Source: Hibiscus mutabilis (lineage: Eukaryota; Streptophyta; Magnoliopsida; Malvales; Malvaceae). From it: DNA of 64,000 bases. Made by a program: the position numbers and the translations under genes. The stretch is from positions 34,742,678 to 34,806,677 of the forward strand of contig CM033725.1 in assembly GCA_019671005.1 (NCBI GenBank), read 5' to 3'. Positions 10,481 to 21,569 of the stretch are shown here, piece by piece. The first letter of the stretch is position 1; each line of letters begins with the position of its first letter. The notes beneath the pieces are model-generated. The model was not told the origin of the DNA. It ran no database searches and saw only the letters and a list, made by a program, of their open reading frames with translations.

Positions 10481-11932
10481 AACACATTCTAGGGCTCGGA
10501 TTTCAATCTAAAATTGTCTCTAAACATCTCTAATCTATTCCAAATGGTTTCTACAATTTATTAGGTTAATTATGGGTATATATGAGTTATCTAACAACAT
10601 ATTTATTATCAAAATCGTCACTTTGATTACCCAAGGCAAGTTCACCCATACAACACCCATAAAACCATAAAATCAAGTAAGAGAATCACTTTATGATCTT
10701 CAAGAATACATAAAAGTTAGAGACGTACTGACATTTTAGCAAGAATCCTGAAATCAAGCTCCCACTCAAACTTTCTCACACTTCCTCCATGCTTCAAGCT
10801 TGAAAGAGGCCATCCACCTCTTCCACTTACCTTACAAACAAGAAAAACCAAAGCTTAAAATAAATCTTACGGGAGAGTCCACTACGATTTACAACCTTTG
10901 AATTAAAGAACCTCCAAAAACTCATAAAGCTTTAAGCTTTTCAAAAACCCATAAATACAAACCTTACCTTTTCACCACAAGAATAAACTTTTCTTGAAGA
11001 TTTTGAAGAGGAGGTTAAGAATATACAAATCTTGAATTTTGGGATAAGAAGTTTGAGTATAAATTTTGTATTTTTAGTGTTGAAAAATCATGCTTGAATG
11101 AGGAGGAAAGATGAAGAAGATGATGGGTGAAGAAAAAGAGTGTAGGTGATGATTTCATCAAAACCCACTCTTGTCCCCCTTAAAATCAAGCGAGACAAGG
11201 TGATATTAATAGGGAATCAGCCCACTTTTCTCTCACATGTGAAATCACTCCATAAAACCTCTAAGTTTCTCCCTTATTACAAAATGGTCTCTTTTTCATC
11301 CTATATAGTCCAATTCTCATCTAAAAAAGGCCCAAACTTGGCCAAACGAGTCCAGTTACCCAAACTAACTCAATGATCCATAAGCCAAGTCAAATCTCAA
11401 CCGTTAAATCAGAAATTTGGGTCGTTACATGCCTAACTTGCTAATGTCTTTCTTTTTTCTATATTTGATTTGGTTGTTTTATCTATCATGATGACAAACT
11501 TGCTTCCAAGTTCATGAATATTTTTGGTAAGTTGGCATAAACTGGTGAATATGGATGGGATTTCAACAGAATATGGATGAGTTAATAACATTATAAAAGG
11601 TAGATAATGTTATTGGTTAACTGAAGAACCATCCTAATATTTTTTTTGATAATGCAACATGAACTGCAATCACAGTCACAAATTAAAAATTAAATGATCG
11701 TAATAAAAGGAATTATAAGTTCAAAGAACGTAATGAAAATGTATTAAAAGCTCAGTAAAATATTTTAAAGTTAACGTGCCACATCATTTTTTTTAATGAC
11801 ATCGACACCAATGACCTTAACGAAAGCGAATTAAAAGTTTAGTGAATGTATTGCAAGTTTTAAAAGTTTGGTGACCATATTGTAGTATCCTAAAAGTTTA
11901 GGGACTATAAATCTAGTTTACCCTAGAAATAA

Positions 11933-12785
11933 TTTTTTTTATTATATTAGGTAATAATATAATTGTTTTTAATCTGACACCTTAACTCTAACCCAACTAA
12001 GATTGAGTTAAATTAAACATATAAAAAACCTTAATATTTTATAATATTTTAAATAAAAATTGTTTTATTAACAAATAGTACATTTGAATTATTATGACTA
12101 ATTCAAATGGAAATAGTTTGATGGGAGTATTAACTTATAAATAAGTTTTCAGAATTGTAACAAGTAATTTTATTAGAGGAAATATGCAATTTTAGATTTT
12201 ATCCATAAAAAAAATCAAATATTGGATTTGATTGCTCATTTTCCCAATCTTATATTCTTATTAAGAGACTAATGCATAACCTAAAAACATTTTGCTTATT
12301 ATGTATGGATGCCTTAGAAAAATACGTATTTCAAGACGATTATTATAACATATTTATTATATCTAAAATATTTATATTTGGGTTTTTAACACATTTCATT
12401 ATATTTATATTAGAGTTATATATTTTCCATTATTTTAGCTAAAAAGACTAATTAAAATGATTTTTAAAAGTATTATTTTAAGAATTTTGTTTTTGTTAGT
12501 GGGAAAATGGAATACATTATAATGGTCAACAAAATGCTGAAATTAATGCTTAAATGACTATCGATGTTATAATACTAATACCACTCGTAGTCCGCATGAA
12601 TCCGTACTTCAATCTTACGGATCTTCATATATTCTTCTAATTATTTTAGAGAATATTAACCATCTTATATTTCATGCACTATATTGCTAGTCAAGGCGTG
12701 TGGACAAAGAACTTTAAAATGAAACTCTATCTTTATATTTTAATAATCTAAAGATGATTACAATGTGGTATATGTTCATAGATAT
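11933..12785. other. AT-rich spacer, no gene seen
   Basis: AT-rich DNA between the MULE-like element and the SINE-like head. I see no open frame, RNA gene or clear repeat boundary here. Confidence 0.5.
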
Positions 12786-12789
12786 TCCC

Positions 12790-12895
12790 TTTGATAAAAT
12801 ACACACATCTTGTAGACATTACGATTGAACTCAGGTCTCCTAGAATTAAACATCATTCGTTTTTCCATTGGGACCACTTGTTGGGTTCAACTCTA
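12790..12895 (-). repeat. SINE-like tRNA-derived sequence (weak)
   Basis: On the minus strand the segment reads AACAAGTGGTCCCAATGG and later GGAGACCTGAGTTCAATCG, resembling the A box and B box of tRNA-derived SINEs. No defined tail or target duplication was found, so only the head region is called. Confidence 0.35.
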
Positions 12896-13826
12896 TCTTT
12901 ACTTTTAGTTTTCTTTTTTTTTTATTGATGTTGCTTAATGTTTTTGGCTAAAATAAAGTGAAAGAAAAGAAATATAATTTTTTTAGTATTTTACGAAATG
13001 TCAAAGATTTCGGACGGTATTTTGCTAACAAGTGAAGTCCTTCATTCTCTACAATCGTGTTGTGAGGAGGATGGAGGCGTGATCATCAACTAGATTTTGC
13101 GAAGGCGTATGGTTTCCTTCAGCGGGAATTTGTCGAGCAAGTAATGATTTGTATGGGGTTTGGTTCACATTGGAGGACGTGGATTTTCAAGTGTATTAGC
13201 ACGGCTCACCTCTCTATACTGGTTAATGGAAGTGCCTCTTGTGAGTTTCTGATGCAGAGGGATGTAAGGCAGGGTGATCCTCTCTCGCCGTTGCTCTTTT
13301 TTTGATTGCGGAAGCGTTACACCAATTTCTTGTGAATGGGGAAAATTGTGGCTTAATTCATGGTGTAAACGTTACACGTCATATCACTCTTTCTCACTTA
13401 CAATTTGCATATGACACTGTTATTTTTCCGCGTGGCAAGGTGGAAGAAGTTATTTAGTTAAAGCGCATCCTACCTGTCTTCAGTATGGCTCGGGGTTTGA
13501 AATCAACTTTGCAAAGTCTTCTTTGTTTGCGATAGGTGTCTCTGACTCGATCCAATCAGAAAATAGCGAAAGTACTAGGATGTAAGTGTGGTGTACTTAT
13601 GTTTACTTATCTTGGAATTCCAATAGGGATTAATCCTAGATGTATCATTGTGTGGGAGCCTATCGTACAATGTTTTTGCCAACGACGGTTTGTTGGAAAG
13701 GCTCATCGTTGTCTATTGCCGCGCATTTGATATTGGTGAATTCCGTTCTCTCTTCTTTTCCTTTTCACTATATGTCATTTTTTGTAATACCTAAGTGGGC
13801 TATTCGATAAGTGGGCTATTCGAAAA

Positions 13827-14414
13827 TTGGATCGAATTCGTAGGCATTTTCTTTGGGGTGGTTCTGAGAAAAAGTTTAAGATGAGCCGTGCTAGATGGGA
13901 ATTAGTGTGCCGACCAAAGAGTCTGGGTGTGGTGGACCTGCGGCTTCGCAATCTCTCTCTGCTTGCTAAATGTTCGTGGAGGTATGCTACGGAGCCATTG
14001 TTGTTGTGGCGATCTATCATTGAATCGAAATATGGCTCTCATCGATTGGAGTGGCAAATCAATTCATCATGCCCAAAACAGATGTTAGTGGTGTGGCGTA
14101 ATGTTGTAGCGGTTCAGGGTTCTTTAGATGTGGCGCAATTTATGGACTTGGACTGTTTTTCTTGGATATTGGGCAATGGTGCCACTGCTCTTTTCTGGTT
14201 TAACCAGTGGTGTTTAGAGAGCTCCTTTTGCGAATTGTTCCCTCGCCTTTTCCATTCGGCAAAGAATAATTTGGTGTTGGTGGTTCACTATACAGTGGGG
14301 AATTCATTTGAACATGAGTTTTGGGATTCTTTCTTCTCTAGGGAGCTTCGTTCCTTTGAACTCAACCAATGGCCTGAACTGAGGCCATTATCCTTCCCTT
14401 TCGGCTGCTACTAA
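13827..14414 (+). pseudogene. LINE RT thumb/connection fragment, 195 codons open
   Basis: The longest open piece of the LINE. It reads MDRIRRHFLWGGSEKKFKMS, then WELVCRPKSLGVVDLRLRNL and LLAKCSWRYATEPLLLW, the familiar conserved tract between the reverse transcriptase and zf-RVT domains of plant L1 elements. It has no start of its own and is part of one degraded polyprotein. Confidence 0.85.
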
Positions 14415-14581
14415 ATGTGTGAGATAGATTGGCTTAGCATCACGGATCCACTAGTCAATTTTTGGTACAAGAGTTATACTCACTAATGGCATCTTTTGGT
14501 ATTTCTCTGGAACATTTGGATACATTTAATATTTGGAAGTTTGCGATCCCTTCGAAGGTGTAGTGTTTTCTATGGTTTATC

Positions 14582-14794
14582 ATGGTTCATCGTCTCCCCA
14601 CGTTGAATTTTTTACAAGATCGTGGTATGGTGTTTGACACTACGACAATGCGTTGTCGATGGTGTATAGAGGGAATGGATGGTTCTAATCATATTCTTTT
14701 CAATTGCCATTCCAGTCGTAAGATTTGGTATTTAATTTTGCAATGGTGGCATCTTGCTCTTGCCCCCTTCTGTCTAGATGATTTCCTTCTTTAA
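14582..14794 (+). pseudogene. LINE zf-RVT (zinc-binding in reverse transcriptase) fragment
   Basis: The open stretch reads HRLPTLNFLQDRGMVFD, CRWCIEGMDGSNHILFNC, KIWYLILQWW, matching the zf-RVT domain with its C-x2-C...H-x4-C pattern (CRWC and HILFNC). It precedes the RNase H remnant (about 15090-15510), which ends AKNALRRVSWFQVVH-like before the 3' UTR. It is broken from its neighbours by stops. Confidence 0.75.
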
Positions 14795-15710
14795 TGTGTT
14801 GTGGGAAGGTTTTTGGGAGAGATTCGCTAACGTTGGTTGGCATGTTGTTCAGCGACTCTTTAGACTTTATGGTTTGCCAGAACGATCTAATCTTTAATGA
14901 CAAGAGCTGCTCAGTGGAAAATCTTTTCTTCCTGATATGGTTATGATCTTTGTTTTGGATCAAAGCGGGTGCCTCCTCGGATATGTTTGAATCGTTGTGG
15001 TGGGATAGGCCGTGAGAGGGGGTGCACTCTTCAGCCTCAGTTTCGCGTCTTGGTGTATCTTGGGTGGCACCACCGACAAGAGTTCTAAAGTTTAATGTGG
15101 ATGGATCAACAGTTGGTAAGCTGGGACCTGTCGGTTGTGGGGGTGTGCTCTGAGATGCTTTCGGTTGTATTTTGGCCTTTTTCTTCAACCCTCTTGGTAT
15201 CCTCGACTCCAAAGTTGCGAAGATCTAGGCGATTGCTCATGCTTTGTCCCCCCATTGTACATTCTAGATGGTGTCGTGGCCATGCTATTATTGTTGAGTC
15301 TGATTCTTTGGTTGCTATTTCATGGGTGCTTCATTGGGATCTTCATCCATGAAGGTTGTCGTAGTGTTTCCGATTGATTGATGAGGCATGTGGTGTTCTT
15401 GATTCGGTTGTGTTTCACCATGTTTTTCGCGAGGCTAACTCCCTGGCTGATGCTATAGCCAAGAATGCCCTTAGACGTGTATCATGGTTTCAAGTTGTAC
15501 ACTAATGTTGTTGTGGCAACTTGTTTTAATTCGGCCCTATTTTTTTCGTGTTATGGTCCTTTTATTTCGCGTTTTGCCTATTTGTTCTCTATACCTTGTT
15601 GAGTACTCTTTTCCCCCAACTAGGCTTAGTGGGGGTTTTAATTAGGCTCAACCGGGTATCCTCTGTATGATTTACCTCAATAAAATCATACTGCTTTGAT
15701 CAAAAAAAGT

Positions 15711-15970
15711 GAAGAACCTTAGAAAGATATTTCTAAATGGACAAATAAGATTTTTTTTAAAAAAATATGATATTTGAATAAGAGAAATATATATTTTTAT
15801 TTAATAATTGGTATTCAATTTATTAGCTGACTAATACAGGTCGAGTAATCCAAAGACCAATTATGGGGTGGCCCTCCCAACCCAATTTTCTCCATTCAAA
15901 ATGCCAAGACTTGAACCCCTAACCTTGCTTAAGGGATCAAGTATTGCAAAGAATAATTGGTTGTTGGTAA
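15711..15970. other. Spacer with a possible tRNA-like SINE fragment
   Basis: Between the LINE tail and the Copia element lies AT-rich DNA and a patch with GACTTGAACCCCTAACC (15907-15923), on the minus strand GGTTAGGGGTTCAAGTC, resembling a SINE B box. It ends with the GGTAA target site (15966-15970) of the Copia insertion. Confidence 0.4.
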
Positions 15971-17086
15971 TGTTAAACTCGATTCCCTCAACTGTTTGTG
16001 CTTGCAAAGTGGTGGAGAAGATGTAATTTGGGTGTTTGTGGTGGAAGCAAAAGAAAAGAATAAAATATAAAGAATTTAGAGTGGTTCGACTTTCTAACCA
16101 AAGCCTACATCCACTACATTAGCTCCCCACCAAGGATTTCAACTAATTCACTAAGAATTCTTCCCTTTTTCTAGGCTTATGAGGCAACCTTTTACAACCT
16201 AGACTCACAACCCAAGTCTAGCATCCAAAGCTCACAAACCGAGCTTTGGGAACTCTCTCAAACAAGAGAAAACTTACCAAATAGAAATCCCTCTCTAAAG
16301 GTTGATGTTTGCACTCTTAATCACTCACTCAATCCTAAAACACTTGAGCATACATTTATAATTAAGCTCACAAGTGCTATCTATATAAGAAATTTGATAA
16401 ATTGAGCACTAAGACATTTCTTGATCATATGATTGTTGACTTGAGGATCATTAGTCTTCCATAGATGCTTGGAGGTCCCTTTTATACTCCCAAATTAGTT
16501 TCTAGTCGTTGGAAATTGTTAGGGATGAATTGGAGCCGTTAGGACTTTTATTTCCCGCAATAAATGCAGTTCTGGAGCTGACCGTATCAATACACGGGTA
16601 GCTGTATCGATACGTGTTCTTCATAAACTAGCCGTTGAGCTTTTTCCAACTTATGCGTATCCATACACTTATGAGTGTATTGGTACGACCTGCAATTTAA
16701 ATGACCGTTGGGAAAATAGCCGTTAGGGGGGTTTTGGCCGTTGGGGTTTTTGCCACGTAGGCGTATCGAAATGCTAAAAGGCATATCAAAACAACCCTTT
16801 TATCCGTAACTGTACGAGAAAGCCCTATATCGGTATGGGTTTTGACAGTTTCAAATAGACTGTAGCTGAAACCCTAAGACATATTGAAACGGGGTATACT
16901 GTATCGATACAGTTGAGTTAAGAACTTAGGTTTGGCTACTTTAAACATTTCAAAAACACTTCAAAATCTTTTGAAACCTTCTCAAACATATTTTCAAGTT
17001 GTTTGAACTTAAAAACATTTTTGAATTCTTTTCAATTTAGTCCAAAACTATTTTTCAGTTATTATATCAAAACAAGTATCCTAACA
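15971..17086 (-). repeat. 3' LTR of the Copia element
   Basis: Direct repeat of 19175-20267. It starts TGTTAAACTCG and ends CCTAACA on the plus strand. It contains TATCGATAC words (for example GCTGTATCGATACG near 16600). Confidence 0.9.
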
Positions 17087-17654
17087 ATATCCCCCTTTTT
17101 GGTATAATAAAACAAACTTGAAAAATTGTTTGTGATTCTCCCCCTTAGTAGAAGAAATTTTAAATAAGAGTTTTGAAATTCATAGATGGTTAAAGCTCCC
17201 CCTTATTCACTTGAAAATTCATTTTTTCAAACCATTTCTCCCCTTTTTTGTTATATCAAAAAGAATGTTATAACTTTAAGTTTAAAATAACAATGGAGGT
17301 GTAAAAGAAATGACAAAAGAAAAAAAAGAAGAATTTTGGTTTTAAAATGGCTCCCCCTCACTCAAGCATCAATGAATGGTAGTCCAACAATTATGATAAA
17401 CTAGTTGAATTAAAATAAATAAATAAAATTAAAAAAAATTCAACTAATTTTATCACTCTTGAACCAAAGGTAGGATGTGAAGCCTCCTTCAAGTGTTCTT
17501 ACTTGTATGTATGGAGCTCCCCCTTAATGTTGTACTTTGTTGATCATTCTCCATCACACCTAAAGTAAGACAATCACAAATATTTTGGTATCCATAAGCG
17601 TTAGTAGCACACAATTTTGTCCCCTTAGGAATCCATTTTTCAATTTCATCATTT

Positions 17655-19082
17655 TTAGTTGAAGTAATTAGTCCTTTTGGGACCCCAAATACTTCTAAAA
17701 CATTTTTCATTTACAAATCTAGGGGCACTAGATTGTCTTTGATAAAAATTTGAATTTCCCAAATTGTTTTTCTTTTCAAGTTCTTTGGAAATCAAATCTT
17801 TTTCTTTCTTAAGACCATCCATCTCTTTTTGATGATCTTTTTCTAAACTTTGAAGCAAATTTTGTAAACTTAAGACTTTAAGTTCAAAATCTTTCATTTT
17901 TGCTTCAAACTCTAAATTGGTTTTCAAAAGCAAATTATTTTTGATTTTCAACTTTGGAATCATATTTTTATTTTTTGAAAATAAAGCCTTGAATTCAAAA
18001 ACCAATTCATCATAAGCTTCTTGTAACTCATTAAAAGTATATGAATTTGAACAAGATGAGTTAGAAGTTACCTCACCCTCTTGTAGGGCCATAAAGCATA
18101 GATGAACAACTTCATCTTCATCGCTAGAGTCTTCATAACTCCATGTTGCCACATATGCTTTCTTTAAAGATGATCCCTTTATGTTTGAGTGAGAGCAATC
18201 GTATTTGGTGTACCTCGTCTCTTTGCATTTTTAGTTCATTTGGGGAACCTTCATCTTCTTCTTCGATTCATACTTGGATTTTTCCATTTCTTTCTTCATG
18301 AACCGGGTGAACTTTTTGAAGAGATGAGACATCTCTTCATCTTCACTTTCCTCTTCACTTGAATTTTCTTGATGGCTTGTGGAGGAATTAAGAGCAATGG
18401 TATTCACGTTAATTCCTAGCTCCATTATCTTTTTCTTCCCCGTCTTCTTTATCTCTTCCTTCTTCTTCTCCTCGCCTTTTCCTTTCTTCATGATTTCATG
18501 AGTGAGAAGAGACCCCATGAGTTCATCTAGCTTTAGGGTCTTGAGATTCTTGTCTTCGATGATGGTGGTCTTTTTTGAGTCTCATGACTCGGGAAGAAAG
18601 TAGAGAAGCTTTTGGACAAGCTTGTCTTCCGGAATGATTTCTTCATATCCTTTGAGTCTATTGATGATGATGGTGGAGAATCTATCAAACATCTTCTTGA
18701 TGTCTTCATCCGATTCCATCTTGAAGTTCTCATACTCAAGGTTGAGAAGACCAATCTTAGTCTCCCTTACTTCATTTTTTCCTTTGTATGTGACTTCAAG
18801 CTTGTCTCATACTTCCTTAGCATGTTCACAAAAAGAGAGCTTGGCATATTCTTTCGGGCAAAGTGCACAAAGGAAAATGTGCAATGCCTTCGCGTTTAGT
18901 TCCATCTTCTTCTTGTCATCCACACTCCAATCTTGCCTTCTTTGTTGTGGCACGAATGGTCCATCTTCAACAAGATCCCAAAGGTGGTAGTCTTTGGCCT
19001 TGATGAAGTACATCATCCTATTCTTCCAATAGGGGTAGTTGGTCTCGTCAAAGAAAGGTGGCCTATCGATTGATTGTGCCAT
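17655..19082 (-). pseudogene. Copia gag polyprotein (UBN2/DUF4219 type), interrupted
   Basis: Capsid gene of the element. It starts at 19082 with MAQSIDRPPFFDETNYPYWK, the DUF4219 signature, then the UBN2 capsid region. Two sense TGG codons appear as TGA: after HAKEV near 18806 (family KEVWDKLE) and near 18580 (family ESWDSKK). The zinc knuckle near 18155-18235 is decayed (a CKETRYTKYDC-like tract, with the His lost). After it comes ATWSYEDSSDEDE and a coiled-coil-like lysine and glutamate rich region to about 17750. Beyond that a trace NDEIEKWIPKG continues in another frame, so the rest of pol was deleted. Confidence 0.8.
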
Positions 19083-19160
19083 TGAAACCGATTAATTGTT
19101 TGGTTGATCGAGCTTGACGGGATCACCTCAATAGGATGTTAATCCACTCAATTGAGCCTC

Positions 19161-19173
19161 GCTCTGATACCAA
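19161..19173 (-). promoter_or_regulatory. Primer-binding site (initiator tRNA-Met)
   Basis: The minus strand reads TTGGTATCAGAGC, the standard plant Copia primer site, one base from the 5' LTR edge at 19175. It fixes the orientation of the element. Confidence 0.93.
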
Positions 19174-19174
19174 T

Positions 19175-20267
19175 TGTTAAACTCGATTCCTCAACCATTT
19201 GTGCTTTCCAAGTAGTGGAGAAGATGTAATTTGGGTGTTTGTGGTGGAAGCAAAAGAAATGAATAAAAGACAAAGAATTTAGAGCGGTTCGACTTTCTAA
19301 CCAAAGCCTACATCCACTATCTTAGCTCCTCACCAAGGATTTCAACCAATTCACTAAGAATTCTTCCCCTTTTCTAGGCTTAAGAGGCAACCTTTTACAA
19401 CCTAGACTCACAACCCAAGTCTAGCATCCAAAGCTCACAAACTGAGCTTTGGGAACTCTCTCAAACAAGAGAAAACTTAGCAAATAGAAATCTCTCTCTA
19501 AAGTTTGATGTTTGCACTTCTAAGCACTCTCCCAAATTCTAAAACACTTGAGCATACATTTACTATAAGCTTACAAGTGTTGTCTATACAAGAAATTTGA
19601 CAAATTGAGCACTAAGACATTTTTTGATCATATGATTGTTGACTTAAGGATCATTAGTCTTCCATAGTTGCTTGGAGGTCCCTTTTATACTCCCAATTAA
19701 GTTCCTAGTCGTTGGATACTGTTGGGGATGAATTGGAGCCATTGGGGCTTTTATTTCCCGCAATAAATACAGTTCTAGAGCTGACTTTATCGATACATAG
19801 GTAGCTGTATCGATACGTGTTCTTCAGAAACTAGCCGTTGAGCTTTTTCCAACTTGTGCGTATCCATACACTTAGGAGTGTATCAGTACGACCTACAATT
19901 TAAATGACCGTTGGGAAAATAGCCGTTAGGGGGTTTTGGTCGTTGGGGTTTTTGCCACGTAGGCGTATCGAAATGCTAAGAGGCATATCGAAACAACCCC
20001 TATCCATATCGATACAGGAAAGCTCTATATCGGTACGAGTTTTGGCAGTTTCAAATAGACTGTAGCTGAAACCCTAAGACGTATCGATAAAGCTGAGCTG
20101 AGAACTTAGGTTTGTCTGCTTTAAAACATTTCAAAAACACTTCAAAATCTTTTGAAACCTTCTCAAATATATTTTCAAGTTGTTTGAACTTAAAAACACT
20201 TTTGAATTCTTTTCAATTTAGTCCAAAACTAATTTTCAATTATTATATCGAAACAAGTATCCTAACA
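19175..20267 (-). repeat. 5' LTR of the Copia element
   Basis: Direct repeat of 15971-17086 with TG...CA ends, followed by the GGTAA target duplication. Confidence 0.9.
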
Positions 20268-20272
20268 GGTAA

Positions 20273-20880
20273 GTATATATATAGCACCTCATCCCAATAG
20301 ACCAGCTAGTTGTTGGTAAGAGAAATATATATAAGTTGTTAGAGACGTTGAGTCAATTAGTTTGGCTAACTGAATCAATTTGTATTTTTTTAATTAGTTG
20401 GATTAGATGTTAACAACCTATTATGGTTAATAGACTATATAAGTCTATAAATTGTAGAGTCTATAACCATTTAAATAATAAGATGATGAATCTTATTGCT
20501 ATAAAAAATTGTGTTGCTCAATTGATGTCTGTTTATAATTTTCATTGTTTGTTTTTCTCTCACAAGGTAACATGGAACTCGATTCTTAATAGCTAAGTGT
20601 TTGGGTAGAAAATTCTTTAGGAGGATTTTAGATTTTAGCAATCTTGCTTTGTTTAACCATACATAAGAGTGTATTTTCTTGTGCAAAAGAAACTTTAGAT
20701 TTCTTGTCAGGTCGGGTGTGGATCGACCAAAACCCAACCCATGGCCATCCCTAGTTTGAATGCTTCAGTGTGGTTAACAATGGCAAAACTCAGATTTCTT
20801 GTTAATAAAGTGTAAAAATGATAGTAAACCACCCTAATAACTCCCATAGGATGTAGGTTCAAGTTTAATGGCTAAAAGGT
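20273..20880. other. Spacer, no gene seen
   Basis: AT-rich DNA between the Copia element and the next LTR remnant. The open frames here are short and do not resemble proteins. Confidence 0.45.
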
Positions 20881-21569
20881 TATGTTTTCGGGGCTTGTGA
20901 GTGATTTCCCGAGCCTAGGAAGCCATTTCTAGGCTTCGATATCGGCACGTAGGGAGGCAATACCAATATCGTAGTGTTATGGGTTTAAAGAACATTGTTC
21001 CATTGGATGAACAATGAAGTGGTACCGGTACGATGTTCAACCTGTACCGGTACTCCATGCAACCAAGTATCGGTACAGGTCGACCCGTAGTGGTACACTA
21101 AGGCTTTGGGGAATTGTAGTGAGCTAATTTCGTATCGGTATGCTATGACTACTAGTACCTATAGGGTACCTGTATCGGTACGCGAGGACCTATATCAGTA
21201 CCTACTGGGAAATTTTTCCCAAAAAGTCAACTTTCGCCTAGAAGGTTGGAAAATTATATTATTCGATTCAATAGACCCGTAATGGCCTAAAATGAGTTGT
21301 AAAAGTAATAAACTAAGAAATCTCCTTCTACTCGAGCATAGAACTTAAGAACTTGGTAAAAGTCTTGTATGAATTATGTATTGATAGTAACCATAAGATG
21401 GTATGGTTATATGTTGATGTGATGTGCCATGTGGGTACTTGGTTGATAGGATCCAGATACCCATGATGTGTTGCAACACCATGGTCAGATAAGTATCGAA
21501 TGGAGGTTACCGATGCTATGTTACCCGAGCCTCATTTGCAAGTACTCAATGGGGGATTCTGAGAAAGAG
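20880..21569 (+). mobile_element. LTR fragment, same family as 8940-11429 but opposite orientation
   Basis: The plus strand shares TTTCTAGGCTTCGATATCGG, the GTATCGGTAC word field (20940-21210) and a CCCAAAAAGT block with the minus strand of 10100-10510. It is cut at 21570 by another LTR-like sequence beginning TGTTGTAACAACGG. The 5' boundary is unresolved; no coding remains. Confidence 0.5.

Larger units (their letters stand above)
8940..11429 (-). mobile_element. LTR of a Gypsy-like retrotransposon, minus orientation (solo or partial), nested in the MULE
   Basis: The right edge at 11429 reads on the minus strand TGTAACGACCCAAATTTCTG, a common start of plant Gypsy LTRs. The interior includes the CATAGCC array (9295-9745) and a field of GTACCGATAC-like words (10100-10480). 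The minus strand of 10100-10510 is clearly related to the plus strand at 20900-21240: both share TTTCTAGGCTTCGATATCGG and a later TGCCCAAAAAGT-like block, so they are two copies of one LTR family in opposite orientation. No gag or pol is present. The left boundary is not resolved and 8940 is approximate. Confidence 0.5.
7318..11923. mobile_element. MULE-like element with long TIRs and near-perfect 8/9-bp target duplication, later invaded
   Basis: The left end (GGGTAAATTTCAATGGTGGT) and right end (GACTATAAATCTAGTTTACCC) are inverted relatives, and homology continues inwards for about 300 bp: the plus-left text CATTAAACTTTTAATTCGTT matches the minus-right CACTAAACTTTTAATTCGCT. Flanks are TAGAATAA at 7310-7317 and TAGAAATAA at 11924-11932, close to a 9-bp Mutator-type duplication with one base lost. 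No transposase is seen. Inside are exon-like blocks (about 7805-8036), a 57-bp-arm foldback (8277-8436) and a nested minus-strand LTR that ends at 11429. The long TIRs, duplication size and exon-like cargo suggest a Pack-MULE; that label is inference. Confidence 0.65.
13005..15710 (+). mobile_element. L1-like LINE, 5' truncated and frame-broken
   Basis: A non-LTR retrotransposon remnant in sense orientation. Order: RT start (ISDGILLTSEVLHSLQ) at about 13008; RT core LDFAKAYGFLQREF, LVNGSASCEF, RQGDPLSPLLF (13090-13300); catalytic box degraded to FAYDTVIF near 13400, where the family has FADD; thumb region IRRHFLWGGSEKK (13830); zf-RVT block (RLPTLNFLQDRG, then CRWCIEGMDGSNHILF, 14590-14710); RNase H beginning KFNVDGS near 15090; 3' UTR ending in ATCAAAAAAA near 15707. 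Stops and frameshifts interrupt every domain. The endonuclease half is missing. A weak duplication AAAGTGAA(A)GAA lies near 12956 and just after the tail. Confidence 0.85.
15971..20267 (-). mobile_element. Non-autonomous Copia LTR retrotransposon (gag only)
   Basis: Complete structure on the minus strand: LTRs at 15971-17086 and 19175-20267, both with TG...CA ends; GGTAA target duplications at 15966-15970 and 20268-20272; a PBS GCTCTGATACCAA at 19161-19173 (sense TTGGTATCAGAGC, initiator tRNA-Met type) one base inside the 5' LTR; and a polypurine tract AAAAAGGGGGATAT next to the 3' LTR (17087-17102). The 2.1-kb interior holds only gag sequence: no RT, RNase H or integrase core. It must have been mobilised by proteins from a relative. 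The LTRs differ at scattered sites, so it is not very recent. Confidence 0.92.
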
